The position numbers were made by a program, and so were the translations under genes. Below the pieces are notes generated by a model. The model searched no databases. It was not told the origin of the DNA and was given only the letters and a program-made list of their open reading frames with translations. A stretch of 5,346 bases of DNA, taken from CAIXRL01 sp964619155. Lineage in GTDB: Bacteria; Eisenbacteria; RBG-16-71-46. Shown here in pieces: positions 1 to 4,830 of the stretch; the stretch's first letter is position 1; each line of letters starts with the position of its first letter. The DNA lies in contig CAZUEM010000217.1 of the NCBI GenBank assembly GCA_964619155.1, positions 1 through 5,346 on the forward strand, in the 5' to 3' direction.

Positions 1-61
1 CCGGCGCGAGCGCCAGCGCGGCCAGCAGGGCCGCGGCCGCCCGGGCGAGCGGCCGGATCAC
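1..61 (-). CDS. N-terminus of an exported protein, probably NosD (partial)
   Basis: A GTG codon at 61-59 overlaps the TGA stop of the upstream nosB-like gene as GTGA, and the frame stays open to the window edge. The 20 visible residues begin MIRPLARAAAALLAALALAP: two early arginines, then an unbroken Ala/Leu core, which is a Sec signal peptide. The mature protein lies outside the window. In clade II nos clusters the gene after nosZ-nosB is usually nosD, a periplasmic beta-helix protein needed for NosZ copper-centre maturation. The name NosD is therefore inferred from position only. No clear Shine-Dalgarno sequence precedes the GTG, so translation is probably coupled to the upstream gene. It could instead be another exported nos accessory protein, for example a cytochrome. 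Confidence 0.6.
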   Translation of the reverse strand, partial: MIRPLARAAAALLAALALAP

Positions 62-672
62 GGCCGGCCGGCGCCCTTCGCCGCGCGGTCCGCGCGCAGG
101 TCGAGCCAGAACGACACCGGGCCGAGCAGCCAGGCGGCGCCGAGCAGGACCGTGCCCGGGCCGGGCACGCTCAGCACCTTGAAGTTCGCCATCTTCTGGT
201 AGCCGATGATCGGGGGCATGAAGGCCTCGAGCTTGATCGCCGCGCGGGGGTCGAGTTCGTGCCCGTAGCGCCACAGCCACAGCGCGTAGTCGCGGAACAT
301 GAACACCGCGAACACGCTGAACGCGACCCAGCCGAGCACCGCCAGCCAGCGGCGGTTGAAGAGCCCCGCGAGCAGCGCCAGCACGCCGAAGCCGGTGAGG
401 GCCTGCGGCAGGAAGCGGAACTCGCGGAAGTCCTCGTTGCGAAGCGCCTTCATGCCCACGTAGTGGTTGAGCGTGTTGATCTTGTCCACGTCCCCGCGGA
501 GCTCGTTCGTGTAGATCTTGAGCACGAGGCCCTCGCGGTACTGCGGGGCCCACATGCGCATCTCCCAGATGTGCAGCACCGGGAAGAAGAAGACCGGCAA
601 CAGGACCAGCGCCGCGAGGAAGATGGAGCGGCGCTCGGACGGCCGGAACGTGCCGGCGAGATAGGCGGTCAC
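58..672 (-). CDS. nosB: NosB-like integral membrane protein of the clade II nos cluster
   Basis: The product is a 204-residue membrane protein with four predicted helices, at about residues 16-36, 90-105, 109-127 and 172-190. A conserved-looking extracytoplasmic segment of about 50 residues lies between helices 1 and 2 and contains KINTLNHYVGMK (64-75). A second loop before helix 4 contains FMPPIIGYQKMANF (151-164). It has no CXXCH motif and no enzyme signature I recognise. A polytopic protein of this kind directly after nosZ is the hallmark called NosB in clade II clusters. Its function is not established; it is presumed to help NosZ maturation or electron supply. The start is GTG at 672-670, with GAGGAG seven nucleotides upstream. 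The next methionine lies beyond helix 1 and is unlikely. The name rests on position, size and topology. Confidence 0.75.
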   Translation of the reverse strand: MTAYLAGTFRPSERRSIFLAALVLLPVFFFPVLHIWEMRMWAPQYREGLVLKIYTNELRGDVDKINTLNHYVGMKALRNEDFREFRFLPQALTGFGVLALLAGLFNRRWLAVLGWVAFSVFAVFMFRDYALWLWRYGHELDPRAAIKLEAFMPPIIGYQKMANFKVLSVPGPGTVLLGAAWLLGPVSFWLDLRADRAAKGAGRP

Positions 673-679
673 TTCGGGA

Positions 680-685
680 CTCCTC
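680..685 (-). promoter_or_regulatory. Ribosome binding site deciding the GTG start of nosB
   Basis: On the minus strand GAGGAG lies seven nucleotides before the GTG at 672-670. It supports that GTG as the start, since no ATG is available near the N-terminal helix. It sits six nucleotides after the foot of the strong hairpin at 692-731, so translation of nosB can begin without unfolding the hairpin. Confidence 0.65.
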
Positions 686-691
686 GGGAAT

Positions 692-731
692 CCCGCGCCG
701 GCCGGGGGGCCCTCCCCCGGCCGGCCGCGGG
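692..731 (-). other. Strong intercistronic hairpin between nosZ and nosB
   Basis: Bases 697-708 pair perfectly with 714-725 (12 bp, all G-C) around a five-base loop at 709-713. Skipping one bulged base at 726, bases 692-696 continue to pair with 727-731, giving a 17-bp stem. It fills most of the 64-nt gap, starting five nucleotides after the nosZ stop. There is no U-run after it, so it is not a standard intrinsic terminator. It could be a partial transcription attenuator, or a 3' barrier that stabilises nosZ mRNA relative to downstream genes. The stem is seen directly; the role is inferred. Confidence 0.6.
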
Positions 732-736
732 CCAGA

Positions 737-2635
737 CTACTTCCGGCCGATCTCGGCCGCGATCTGAGCCGTCTTCGCCGGGTCCGGACGCTGCACGCTC
801 GCGACGGCCGAGCCGCGCGGGCGCACCTCGATCAGGCCCTGCATCTCCTGGTGCAGCGCGCTGCAGAAGTTCGAGCAGTAGAACGGCACGATGCCCGGCT
901 TCTCGGCCTTCCAGTGCATGGTCTTCGTCTCGCCCGGCTCGACCTGCATGTTGCAGTTCGACCACAGGATGCCGAAGCCGTGCGCGATGTCGTCGTCCTG
1001 CTCGAGGTTGGTGACGTGGAAGTACACGTCGTCGCCCTCGTTGACCGTGACGATGTCGGGCGTGAAGTGCGTGCGGACCGCGAGCATGTAGACGTCCACG
1101 CGGCTGCCCTTGCGCTCCACCCGGGCGTCCTCGGCCTTCTTGATGGCGTGCGGCTTGTGGTTCTCCTCGAGCGGGTAGATCTTGAAGGGCTTGAGCTTCT
1201 CGGCCTTCACCATCTGCGCGTAGTGCGGCTCGAGGTAGGTCGGGAAGTCGTACAGCAGCTCCATCTTCGGGCCACGCAGGTCGATGAGCTGCGCCGCCTC
1301 GGGGTGCGTCGGGCCGACGTTGAGGTAGCGGTCCTTCGAGATCTTGTCGAGCGCCACGACGTACTCGCCGGTCGGGTTGCGCGTGTCGCCCTCGGACGCC
1401 ATCAGGTGCCCGATCGAGTAGTAGACGTCGATCTTGTCCACGACGTCCCACGGCGGGCCGACCTTCCACTTCGCGATCTGCGAATCGAGGAAGAGCGACG
1501 TGTACGCGAAGCCCTTGTCGTCGAACTGGGTGTGCAGCGGGCCCAGGCCGACCGGCACCTTGGCCTCGAGGCAGTCGTCGTACTTGAGCACCGGCACGCC
1601 CATGCGGTCGCCGTCGAACGCCTTCGCCTCGATCGCCTTCATCACCTTGGCGAAGCTGTAGACGCTGGTCTCGGCCTGCAGCTTGCCCGAGCACACGACG
1701 TACTCGCCGCTGGGGTTGACGTCCACGCCGTGCGGGCTCTTGGGCACCGGCACCAGGTAGACGATCCCGGGCACCTTCGCGGGGTCGAGCACGGGAGCGC
1801 CGCCGATCATGTCGGCCTTGCCCTCGTCCACGGCCTTCTGCGCGGCGCGCCAGTCCACGGCCGCGAAGTAGTCCATCTCGTTCTGGGAGGCCTTGACCTC
1901 GAGCGAGTCGAACGCCATCTCGCTGTTGTAGCACGTGAAGAACGTCCAGCCGTGGCTCGGGCCCTTGCCGGCGTCGGCGAGGTCCCAGTCGAACGGCGGC
2001 ATCAGGATCTCGAAGCCCATGGACATCGTGCCGTCCTTGGGGTCCACCTTGATGCCCGCGATGATGCCGCGGAAGTCCTTGCCGTAGTCCTGCACGCGCG
2101 CCGGGCGGTTCGGCACCGGCACCGAGAAGCGCGAGGCCGCGAACACGTACTCCGTGTTCGGCGTCGGGAACGGGCAGGCGTGTGCCGCCGAGAGGTTCGG
2201 GATCGGCCCGAAGATCTGCTTGGTCTTGAAGTCGCCCAGGTCGATGCGCGCGATGCGGGCGCTCACCATGTCGTTGATGAACAGCCAGCGCCCGTCGTAG
2301 TTGCCGTCGGTCTCGGAGAGGCCCGGGTGGTGCGCGTCGCCCCACGTGCGGCCGCCGAGCATCGCCTTCGATTCCTCGTCGTAGCCGTAGCCCACGGCCG
2401 GTTCGGGCGTGAACACCGGGATGGTGGTGATGTGCCGGCACGACGGGATGCCGTAGACGTAGATGTTGCCGTGGTGCCCGCCCGACAGGAACGCGTAGTA
2501 CGCGTCGTGCTCGCCGGGCTTCACGTACGTCTTGCCCGCGGCGTCGCCGCCGCCGCCGCCCTTCGCCGCCATGCAGCCGGCCGCGGCCGCGAGGATGCCC
2601 GCGGCCACGAGTGCCATCTTCCAACGGTGTCGCAT
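737..2635 (-). CDS. nosZ: Nitrous oxide reductase, clade II (Sec-exported)
   Basis: This 632-residue copper enzyme reduces N2O to N2 outside the cytoplasmic membrane. The leader has no twin arginine. It is a short Sec-type signal ending in a lipobox-like AAGC (Cys21), followed by a Gly-rich linker, so the protein may be lipid-anchored. The beta-propeller carries seven histidines matching the CuZ ligands: His102-His103 in GDAHHPG, His152 (SAAH), His302 (SPHG), His368 (PLHT), His410 (GHL) and His444 (GPTHPE). The C-terminal cupredoxin domain binds CuA through His552 (AHGFG) and CSNFCSALHQEM (587-598: Cys587, Cys591, His595, Met598). The residue between the cysteines is Asn589, where clade I enzymes have Trp; I recall this as a clade II trait. 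The Sec leader, the NosB neighbour and the lack of a nosR all agree with clade II. The ATG start is preceded by a strong AAAGGAGG. The tail after residue 604 has no haem motif, unlike the cytochrome-fused NosZ of some Campylobacterota. Confidence 0.97.
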   Translation of the reverse strand: MRHRWKMALVAAGILAAAAGCMAAKGGGGGDAAGKTYVKPGEHDAYYAFLSGGHHGNIYVYGIPSCRHITTIPVFTPEPAVGYGYDEESKAMLGGRTWGDAHHPGLSETDGNYDGRWLFINDMVSARIARIDLGDFKTKQIFGPIPNLSAAHACPFPTPNTEYVFAASRFSVPVPNRPARVQDYGKDFRGIIAGIKVDPKDGTMSMGFEILMPPFDWDLADAGKGPSHGWTFFTCYNSEMAFDSLEVKASQNEMDYFAAVDWRAAQKAVDEGKADMIGGAPVLDPAKVPGIVYLVPVPKSPHGVDVNPSGEYVVCSGKLQAETSVYSFAKVMKAIEAKAFDGDRMGVPVLKYDDCLEAKVPVGLGPLHTQFDDKGFAYTSLFLDSQIAKWKVGPPWDVVDKIDVYYSIGHLMASEGDTRNPTGEYVVALDKISKDRYLNVGPTHPEAAQLIDLRGPKMELLYDFPTYLEPHYAQMVKAEKLKPFKIYPLEENHKPHAIKKAEDARVERKGSRVDVYMLAVRTHFTPDIVTVNEGDDVYFHVTNLEQDDDIAHGFGILWSNCNMQVEPGETKTMHWKAEKPGIVPFYCSNFCSALHQEMQGLIEVRPRGSAVASVQRPDPAKTAQIAAEIGRK

Positions 2636-2640
2636 CGCTG

Positions 2641-2648
2641 CCTCCTTT
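2641..2648 (-). promoter_or_regulatory. Strong nosZ ribosome binding site
   Basis: AAAGGAGG on the minus strand lies five nucleotides before the nosZ ATG (2635-2633). It is the best Shine-Dalgarno match in the window, consistent with high NosZ output, and it fixes the start. Confidence 0.8.
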
Positions 2649-2651
2649 CGA

Positions 2652-2668
2652 GGAACCCGCGCGGTTCC
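2652..2668 (-). other. Hairpin just upstream of the nosZ ribosome binding site
   Basis: GGAACC at 2652-2657 pairs with GGTTCC at 2663-2668 around a five-base GC-rich loop. It lies three bases upstream of the AAAGGAGG in the 72-nt gap between the cytochrome gene and nosZ. No U-run follows. It may mark an mRNA processing or 5'-stabilising point for nosZ. The inverted repeat is exact, but in GC-rich DNA a 6-bp stem can arise by chance. Confidence 0.4.
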
Positions 2669-2707
2669 GGGACCCGGACGGGCCCCGGCGGTCCGAGCCG
2701 CCCGGGT

Positions 2708-3187
2708 CTACTTGCCTTCCGCGTCGCGCTTCTTGAGGTACTCGATCACCTGCTTCGCCTGCTCGTCGGTCAGGCCCTGCTTGGGCATCTGCAGCGCGTA
2801 CTGGGCGAACAGTTCGCGCGCGATGGGGTCGGTCTTGATCATCACGTCCGGGTGGAGGATCTGCTGCTCCATCCACGCCTGCGTGCGGCGCTTCGTGACG
2901 TCCTTGAGGTCGGGGCCGGTGAGGCGCTTGCCCCAGGCGTGGCAGGCCGTGCAGCCCTTGGTGGAGAAGAGCTTCTCGCCCGCGGCCGCCGCGGCGGCGT
3001 CGACGGGGGACTCGCCCGCGCGCGGGCCGTCGTCGTAGAGGGACTTCGCGAGCAGCTTGCTCGCCTCGGGCGTGGACGGGGCCGCGGTCTCCTTCGAGGC
3101 CTGGTCCCCGGCCGGCTGGCCGCCGCAGCCGGCCAGCAGCGCGAGGAAGAGCGCGAGCACGGGGAGGATGGGCGCGCGTCGGTGCAT
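2708..3187 (-). CDS. Monohaem c-type cytochrome lipoprotein, likely electron donor to NosZ (NosC-like)
   Basis: The product is a 159-residue small c-type cytochrome. It begins with a charged N-terminus (MHRR), a Leu/Ala-rich core and a good lipobox LAGC (Cys21). A Gly/Ala/Pro/Ser-rich linker of about 45 residues follows, so the haem domain should sit outside the membrane on a lipid tether. The haem site is CTACH (Cys79, Cys82, His83), followed by TGPDL (90-94), the usual class I segment. Met134 in LQMPKQGLTDEQ is the likely sixth haem ligand, and a final helix (141-154) completes the fold. The same type of domain is fused to the C-terminus of NosZ in some Campylobacterota. Placed directly before nosZ, it resembles the NosC cytochromes of clade II clusters and probably passes electrons to CuA. 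ATG start, AAAGGA seven bases upstream; 12 nt after the hemerythrin gene. It could serve another acceptor as well. Confidence 0.9.
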   Translation of the reverse strand: MHRRAPILPVLALFLALLAGCGGQPAGDQASKETAAPSTPEASKLLAKSLYDDGPRAGESPVDAAAAAAGEKLFSTKGCTACHAWGKRLTGPDLKDVTKRRTQAWMEQQILHPDVMIKTDPIARELFAQYALQMPKQGLTDEQAKQVIEYLKKRDAEGK

Positions 3188-3194
3188 GATCGTG

Positions 3195-3200
3195 TCCTTT
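3195..3200 (-). promoter_or_regulatory. Ribosome binding site of the cytochrome gene, abutting the preceding stop
   Basis: AAAGGA on the minus strand lies seven nucleotides before the ATG at 3187. Its first base is the last base of the hemerythrin stop codon (3202-3200). This tight packing supports co-transcription and probable translational coupling of the two genes. Confidence 0.6.
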
Positions 3201-3715
3201 CAGCGCCCCTCGGGGGCGCGGGGGTCGTGGGTCTCGCGTCGGAACGCGTCGAGCCCCGCCGCCATCGCCGCCAGTTCGGCGCCCGTGAGGACGCGCGAGG
3301 CCACGTCGAGGACGAGGGACTCCTCCTTCCGGATGTGGAGCCGGAGCAGGTCGGTGAAGTCGCGGGCCAGCACGGCGATCTGCTCGTCGCGCACGCCGTC
3401 CCGCGGGCGCCCGAGCGCGGCGCGGAGCTCGGCCAGCGTCGCACGCAGCTCGGCGTGGTCCGCGAGCAGCGGATCGATCGTGCCGCCCGCGACCGGCAGC
3501 GCGGCGCGCAGCGCCGGGTAGAGCACCGCGTCCTCGGCCGCCATGTGGGTGGCGAACTGCCGTTCGAGCAGCGCGACCAGGTCGCGCAGGGCCGCCGGGT
3601 CCGGCGCGCCGCCGAGCACGCCCGCTTCGAGCGCTTCGAGCGCTTCGAGCACGCGGGCGTGGTCGAGGCGGAACGCCTCGAATGGATCGTCGGAAGCCGC
3701 CGGGCCGTGTGGCAT
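3200..3715 (-). CDS. Hemerythrin (HHE) domain protein heading the nos operon
   Basis: This 171-residue soluble protein is predicted to be a four-helix bundle with a di-iron site. The ligand set can be read in order: His19 (RLDHARVL), His57 and Glu61 (THMAAE), His87 (LADHAEL), His127 and Glu131 (LHIRKE). That is four histidines plus two HxxxE glutamates, typical of the HHE family. There is no signal peptide, membrane segment or cysteine, so it is cytoplasmic. It lacks the N-terminal domain of YtfE/ScdA iron-sulfur repair proteins. Family members bind O2 or NO, store or sense iron, or repair damaged metal centres; which applies here is not visible. As first gene of the unit and next to a Crp/Fnr operator, it may buffer NO/O2 while N2O reduction is on. 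The ATG at 3715 has no good Shine-Dalgarno sequence, and no other start lies upstream in frame before the stop near 3761. Confidence 0.88.
   Translation of the reverse strand: MPHGPAASDDPFEAFRLDHARVLEALEALEAGVLGGAPDPAALRDLVALLERQFATHMAAEDAVLYPALRAALPVAGGTIDPLLADHAELRATLAELRAALGRPRDGVRDEQIAVLARDFTDLLRLHIRKEESLVLDVASRVLTGAELAAMAAGLDAFRRETHDPRAPEGR
3623..3649 (-). repeat. Three tandem copies of a 9-bp unit inside the hemerythrin gene
   Basis: CGCTTCGAG occurs three times in a row without change. Read on the coding strand it gives the helical stretch LEALEALEA around residues 23-31 of the hemerythrin protein. It keeps the frame and extends an amphipathic helix by repeated Leu-Glu-Ala triplets. 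It is probably a small slippage product with little functional effect. Confidence 0.8.
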
Positions 3716-3749
3716 GGCCGCAGGATCGCCCCGCGGACGGGCGGACCCG

Positions 3750-3765
3750 TATGACGGCCGTCATA
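3750..3765. promoter_or_regulatory. Perfect 16-bp palindrome, probable Crp/Fnr-family operator
   Basis: TATGACGGCCGTCATA is an exact inverted repeat. Its core, ATGAC-N4-GTCAT, has the same half-site length, spacing and central TGA as the FNR/Dnr box TTGAT-N4-ATCAA but differs at the outer bases. It lies 35 bp upstream of the hemerythrin ATG and 163 bp upstream of the TTG start of a Crp/Fnr regulator. It is the natural target for that regulator, activating the nos operon and possibly controlling its own gene. Binding is inferred, not shown. Confidence 0.6.
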
Positions 3766-3814
3766 GCGCATGCACTTTTCGCCGCGAGCGGGAAGCGCTT
3801 CTCACGCCTTGTCT

Positions 3815-3838
3815 TCGCGACCCCGCGGGGTTGCGCGA
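3815..3838 (+). other. GC-rich inverted repeat in the regulator leader
   Basis: The 12-bp palindrome ACCCCGCGGGGT at 3820-3831 is flanked by TCGCG on the left (3815-3819) and CGCGA on the right (3834-3838), separated from it by two unmatched bases at 3832-3833. It could fold into a hairpin in the regulator's 5' leader, or be a second protein-binding site. High GC content makes a chance origin plausible. Confidence 0.3.
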
Positions 3839-3916
3839 GCAGGGCGGGTGACGCATCCTCCGGCCCCGCAAGCGAAAGGCCGCCGTCGCCGGGCCCGCGG
3901 GGCCCGGTCCATCCCC

Positions 3917-3921
3917 GGAGG
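3917..3921 (+). promoter_or_regulatory. Ribosome binding site deciding the TTG start of the regulator
   Basis: GGAGG lies seven nucleotides before TTG at 3929-3931. The TTG opens the frame exactly where recognisable Crp/Fnr sequence begins and gives a 236-residue product, the normal family length. No ATG or GTG in the right place has comparable support. Confidence 0.7.
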
Positions 3922-3928
3922 CACTCCG

Positions 3929-4639
3929 TTGCACGACCCGCGCGCCGAGAGAATCCGGGCCGCCGTCCGCTCGACACCGATGTTCCGGGGATTGCCGGAA
4001 CGGGACCTCCAGCGCATCGAGTCGATCGCCAGCCTGCGCGACCTGCACAAGGGCGACGCGCTCTGGAGCGCGGGCGATCCGGCCGAGACGCTGCACCTGA
4101 TCGTCGGCGGGCGCGTGAAGATCGTGCGCCACGGCGCGGGCGGCGACGTGATCCTCGAGATCTTCGGGCGCGGCGAGTCGGTCGGGGCGGTCGCGGTCTA
4201 CAACCGCATCCCCTACCCGGCCTCGGCCTACGCCATGGAGCCGACGGCGGTCCTGTGCCTGCCCGCCGCGGACTGGTTCGAGCTGCTCGAGCGCCATCCC
4301 GACCTGTCGCGCGACCTCATCCTCGAGCTCACGCGCCTCAACATGTCGCTCGCGCGCAAGGTCGAGGAGATGCGCGGCCAGCGCGTCGAGGTCCGCATCG
4401 CGCAACTCTTCCTCGGGCTCGCGGAGCGCACCGGGCGCCGCACCGCCGAGGGCACCGAGATCCCCATCGCGCTCTCGCGCCAGGAGGTCGCCGAGCTGGT
4501 CGGCACGACCGTCGAGAGCGCGATCCGCACGCTCTCGCGCTGGAACCGCGAGCGGCTGCTGGTCACCGGCGACCGCCGCTTCTTCGTGCCCTCGTGCGAG
4601 AAGCTGCGCGCCGTGGCCGAGGGCCGCGCGGAAGGGTGA
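3929..4639 (+). CDS. Crp/Fnr-family transcriptional regulator (Dnr/NnrR-like)
   Basis: The product is a 236-residue DNA-binding regulator, counted from the TTG at 3929. It has an N-terminal cyclic-nucleotide-binding-type beta-barrel (about residues 18-107, beginning MFRGLPERDL and containing LIVGGRVKI), a long dimerisation helix (about 122-150), and a C-terminal winged helix. The helix-turn-helix spans about 182-205, from LSRQEV to LSRW. In the recognition helix TTVESAIR, Glu196 and Arg200 match the conserved base-contacting Glu and Arg of FNR and CRP, while FNR's Ser212 is replaced by Ile199. Only two cysteines occur (110 and 223), so an FNR-type Fe-S cluster is not possible. The effector is unknown; NO via haem, or another small ligand, fits its place beside nos. 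It is transcribed away from the nos operon and shares with it the palindrome at 3750-3765, suggesting it controls that operon. No specific gene name is justified. Confidence 0.92.
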   Translation: MHDPRAERIRAAVRSTPMFRGLPERDLQRIESIASLRDLHKGDALWSAGDPAETLHLIVGGRVKIVRHGAGGDVILEIFGRGESVGAVAVYNRIPYPASAYAMEPTAVLCLPAADWFELLERHPDLSRDLILELTRLNMSLARKVEEMRGQRVEVRIAQLFLGLAERTGRRTAEGTEIPIALSRQEVAELVGTTVESAIRTLSRWNRERLLVTGDRRFFVPSCEKLRAVAEGRAEG

Positions 4640-4653
4640 TTCCCGCGGGCCGC

Positions 4654-4830
4654 TCAGGCTTCGCGGTCCGGGCCCTTCGCCGGCGGGACGTCGTCGTCCT
4701 CGACCAGCGTCCGCATCGGCGGCGTCGTGGTGTCGTCGAACTGGCCGCTGCGCGCGGCCCACACGTAGGCCGCCACTCCGGCGGCCACGACGAGCAGGGC
4801 GAGCGGCAGGACGATGTAGATCACGCTCAT
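4654..4830 (-). CDS. ccoS: cbb3-type cytochrome oxidase assembly protein CcoS
   Basis: This 58-residue single-span membrane protein begins MSVIYIVLPLALL. The helix covers residues 3-26 and is followed by the family signature WAARSGQFDD (24-33). The rest is a short acidic, proline-rich cytoplasmic tail (TLVEDDD). CcoS is required to build active cbb3 oxidase, acting with CcoI in copper delivery or cofactor insertion into subunit CcoN. Its ATG overlaps the ccoI stop as ATGA, so the two are translationally coupled. The 58-residue length is normal for the family. The 3' end is 14 bp from the convergent regulator stop, with no clear intrinsic terminator between them. Confidence 0.93.
   Translation of the reverse strand: MSVIYIVLPLALLVVAAGVAAYVWAARSGQFDDTTTPPMRTLVEDDDVPPAKGPDREA

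Larger units (their letters stand above)
3716..3928. promoter_or_regulatory. Divergent control region between the nos operon and the regulator gene
   Basis: This 213-bp stretch has no gene on either strand and must hold the promoters for both directions. The palindrome at 3750-3765 lies near its nos end. On the regulator side there are GC-rich inverted repeats at 3792-3801 (GAAGCGCTTC) and 3815-3838. I see no convincing sigma70 -35/-10 pair in either direction, as expected if the promoters need an activator. An upstream ATG at 3770, in frame with the regulator, would add 53 residues of low-complexity Arg/Pro/Gly sequence and is judged not to be used. Confidence 0.65.

Noticed and set aside
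2546..2560. Five GGC codons in a row near the nosZ N-terminus as a possible phase-variable repeat.
   Set aside because: It is a triplet repeat inside a linker, so slippage keeps the frame and would only change linker length.
851..3754. A long plus-strand open frame of about 970 codons opposite nosZ.
   Set aside because: The composition is Arg/Val/Ala/His-rich and it lies antisense to well-identified genes; high GC suppresses stop codons. There is no ribosome site or domain support.
3770..3928. N-terminal extension of the regulator from the ATG at 3770.
   Set aside because: The 53 extra residues are low complexity, not part of the Crp/Fnr fold, and would cover most of the divergent promoter region. 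The TTG at 3929 has a proper ribosome site and gives normal family length.
669..3977. A single open frame of about 1100 codons on the minus strand across nosZ, the cytochrome and the hemerythrin gene.
   Set aside because: The translation is Arg/Pro/Gly-rich low complexity with no domains, and it overlaps recognised genes in other frames. It is a GC-driven shadow frame.
4640..4670. Possible bidirectional terminator between the regulator and ccoS.
   Set aside because: CCCGCGGG and short flanking complementarities occur, but no stable stem with a U-run is present in either direction.
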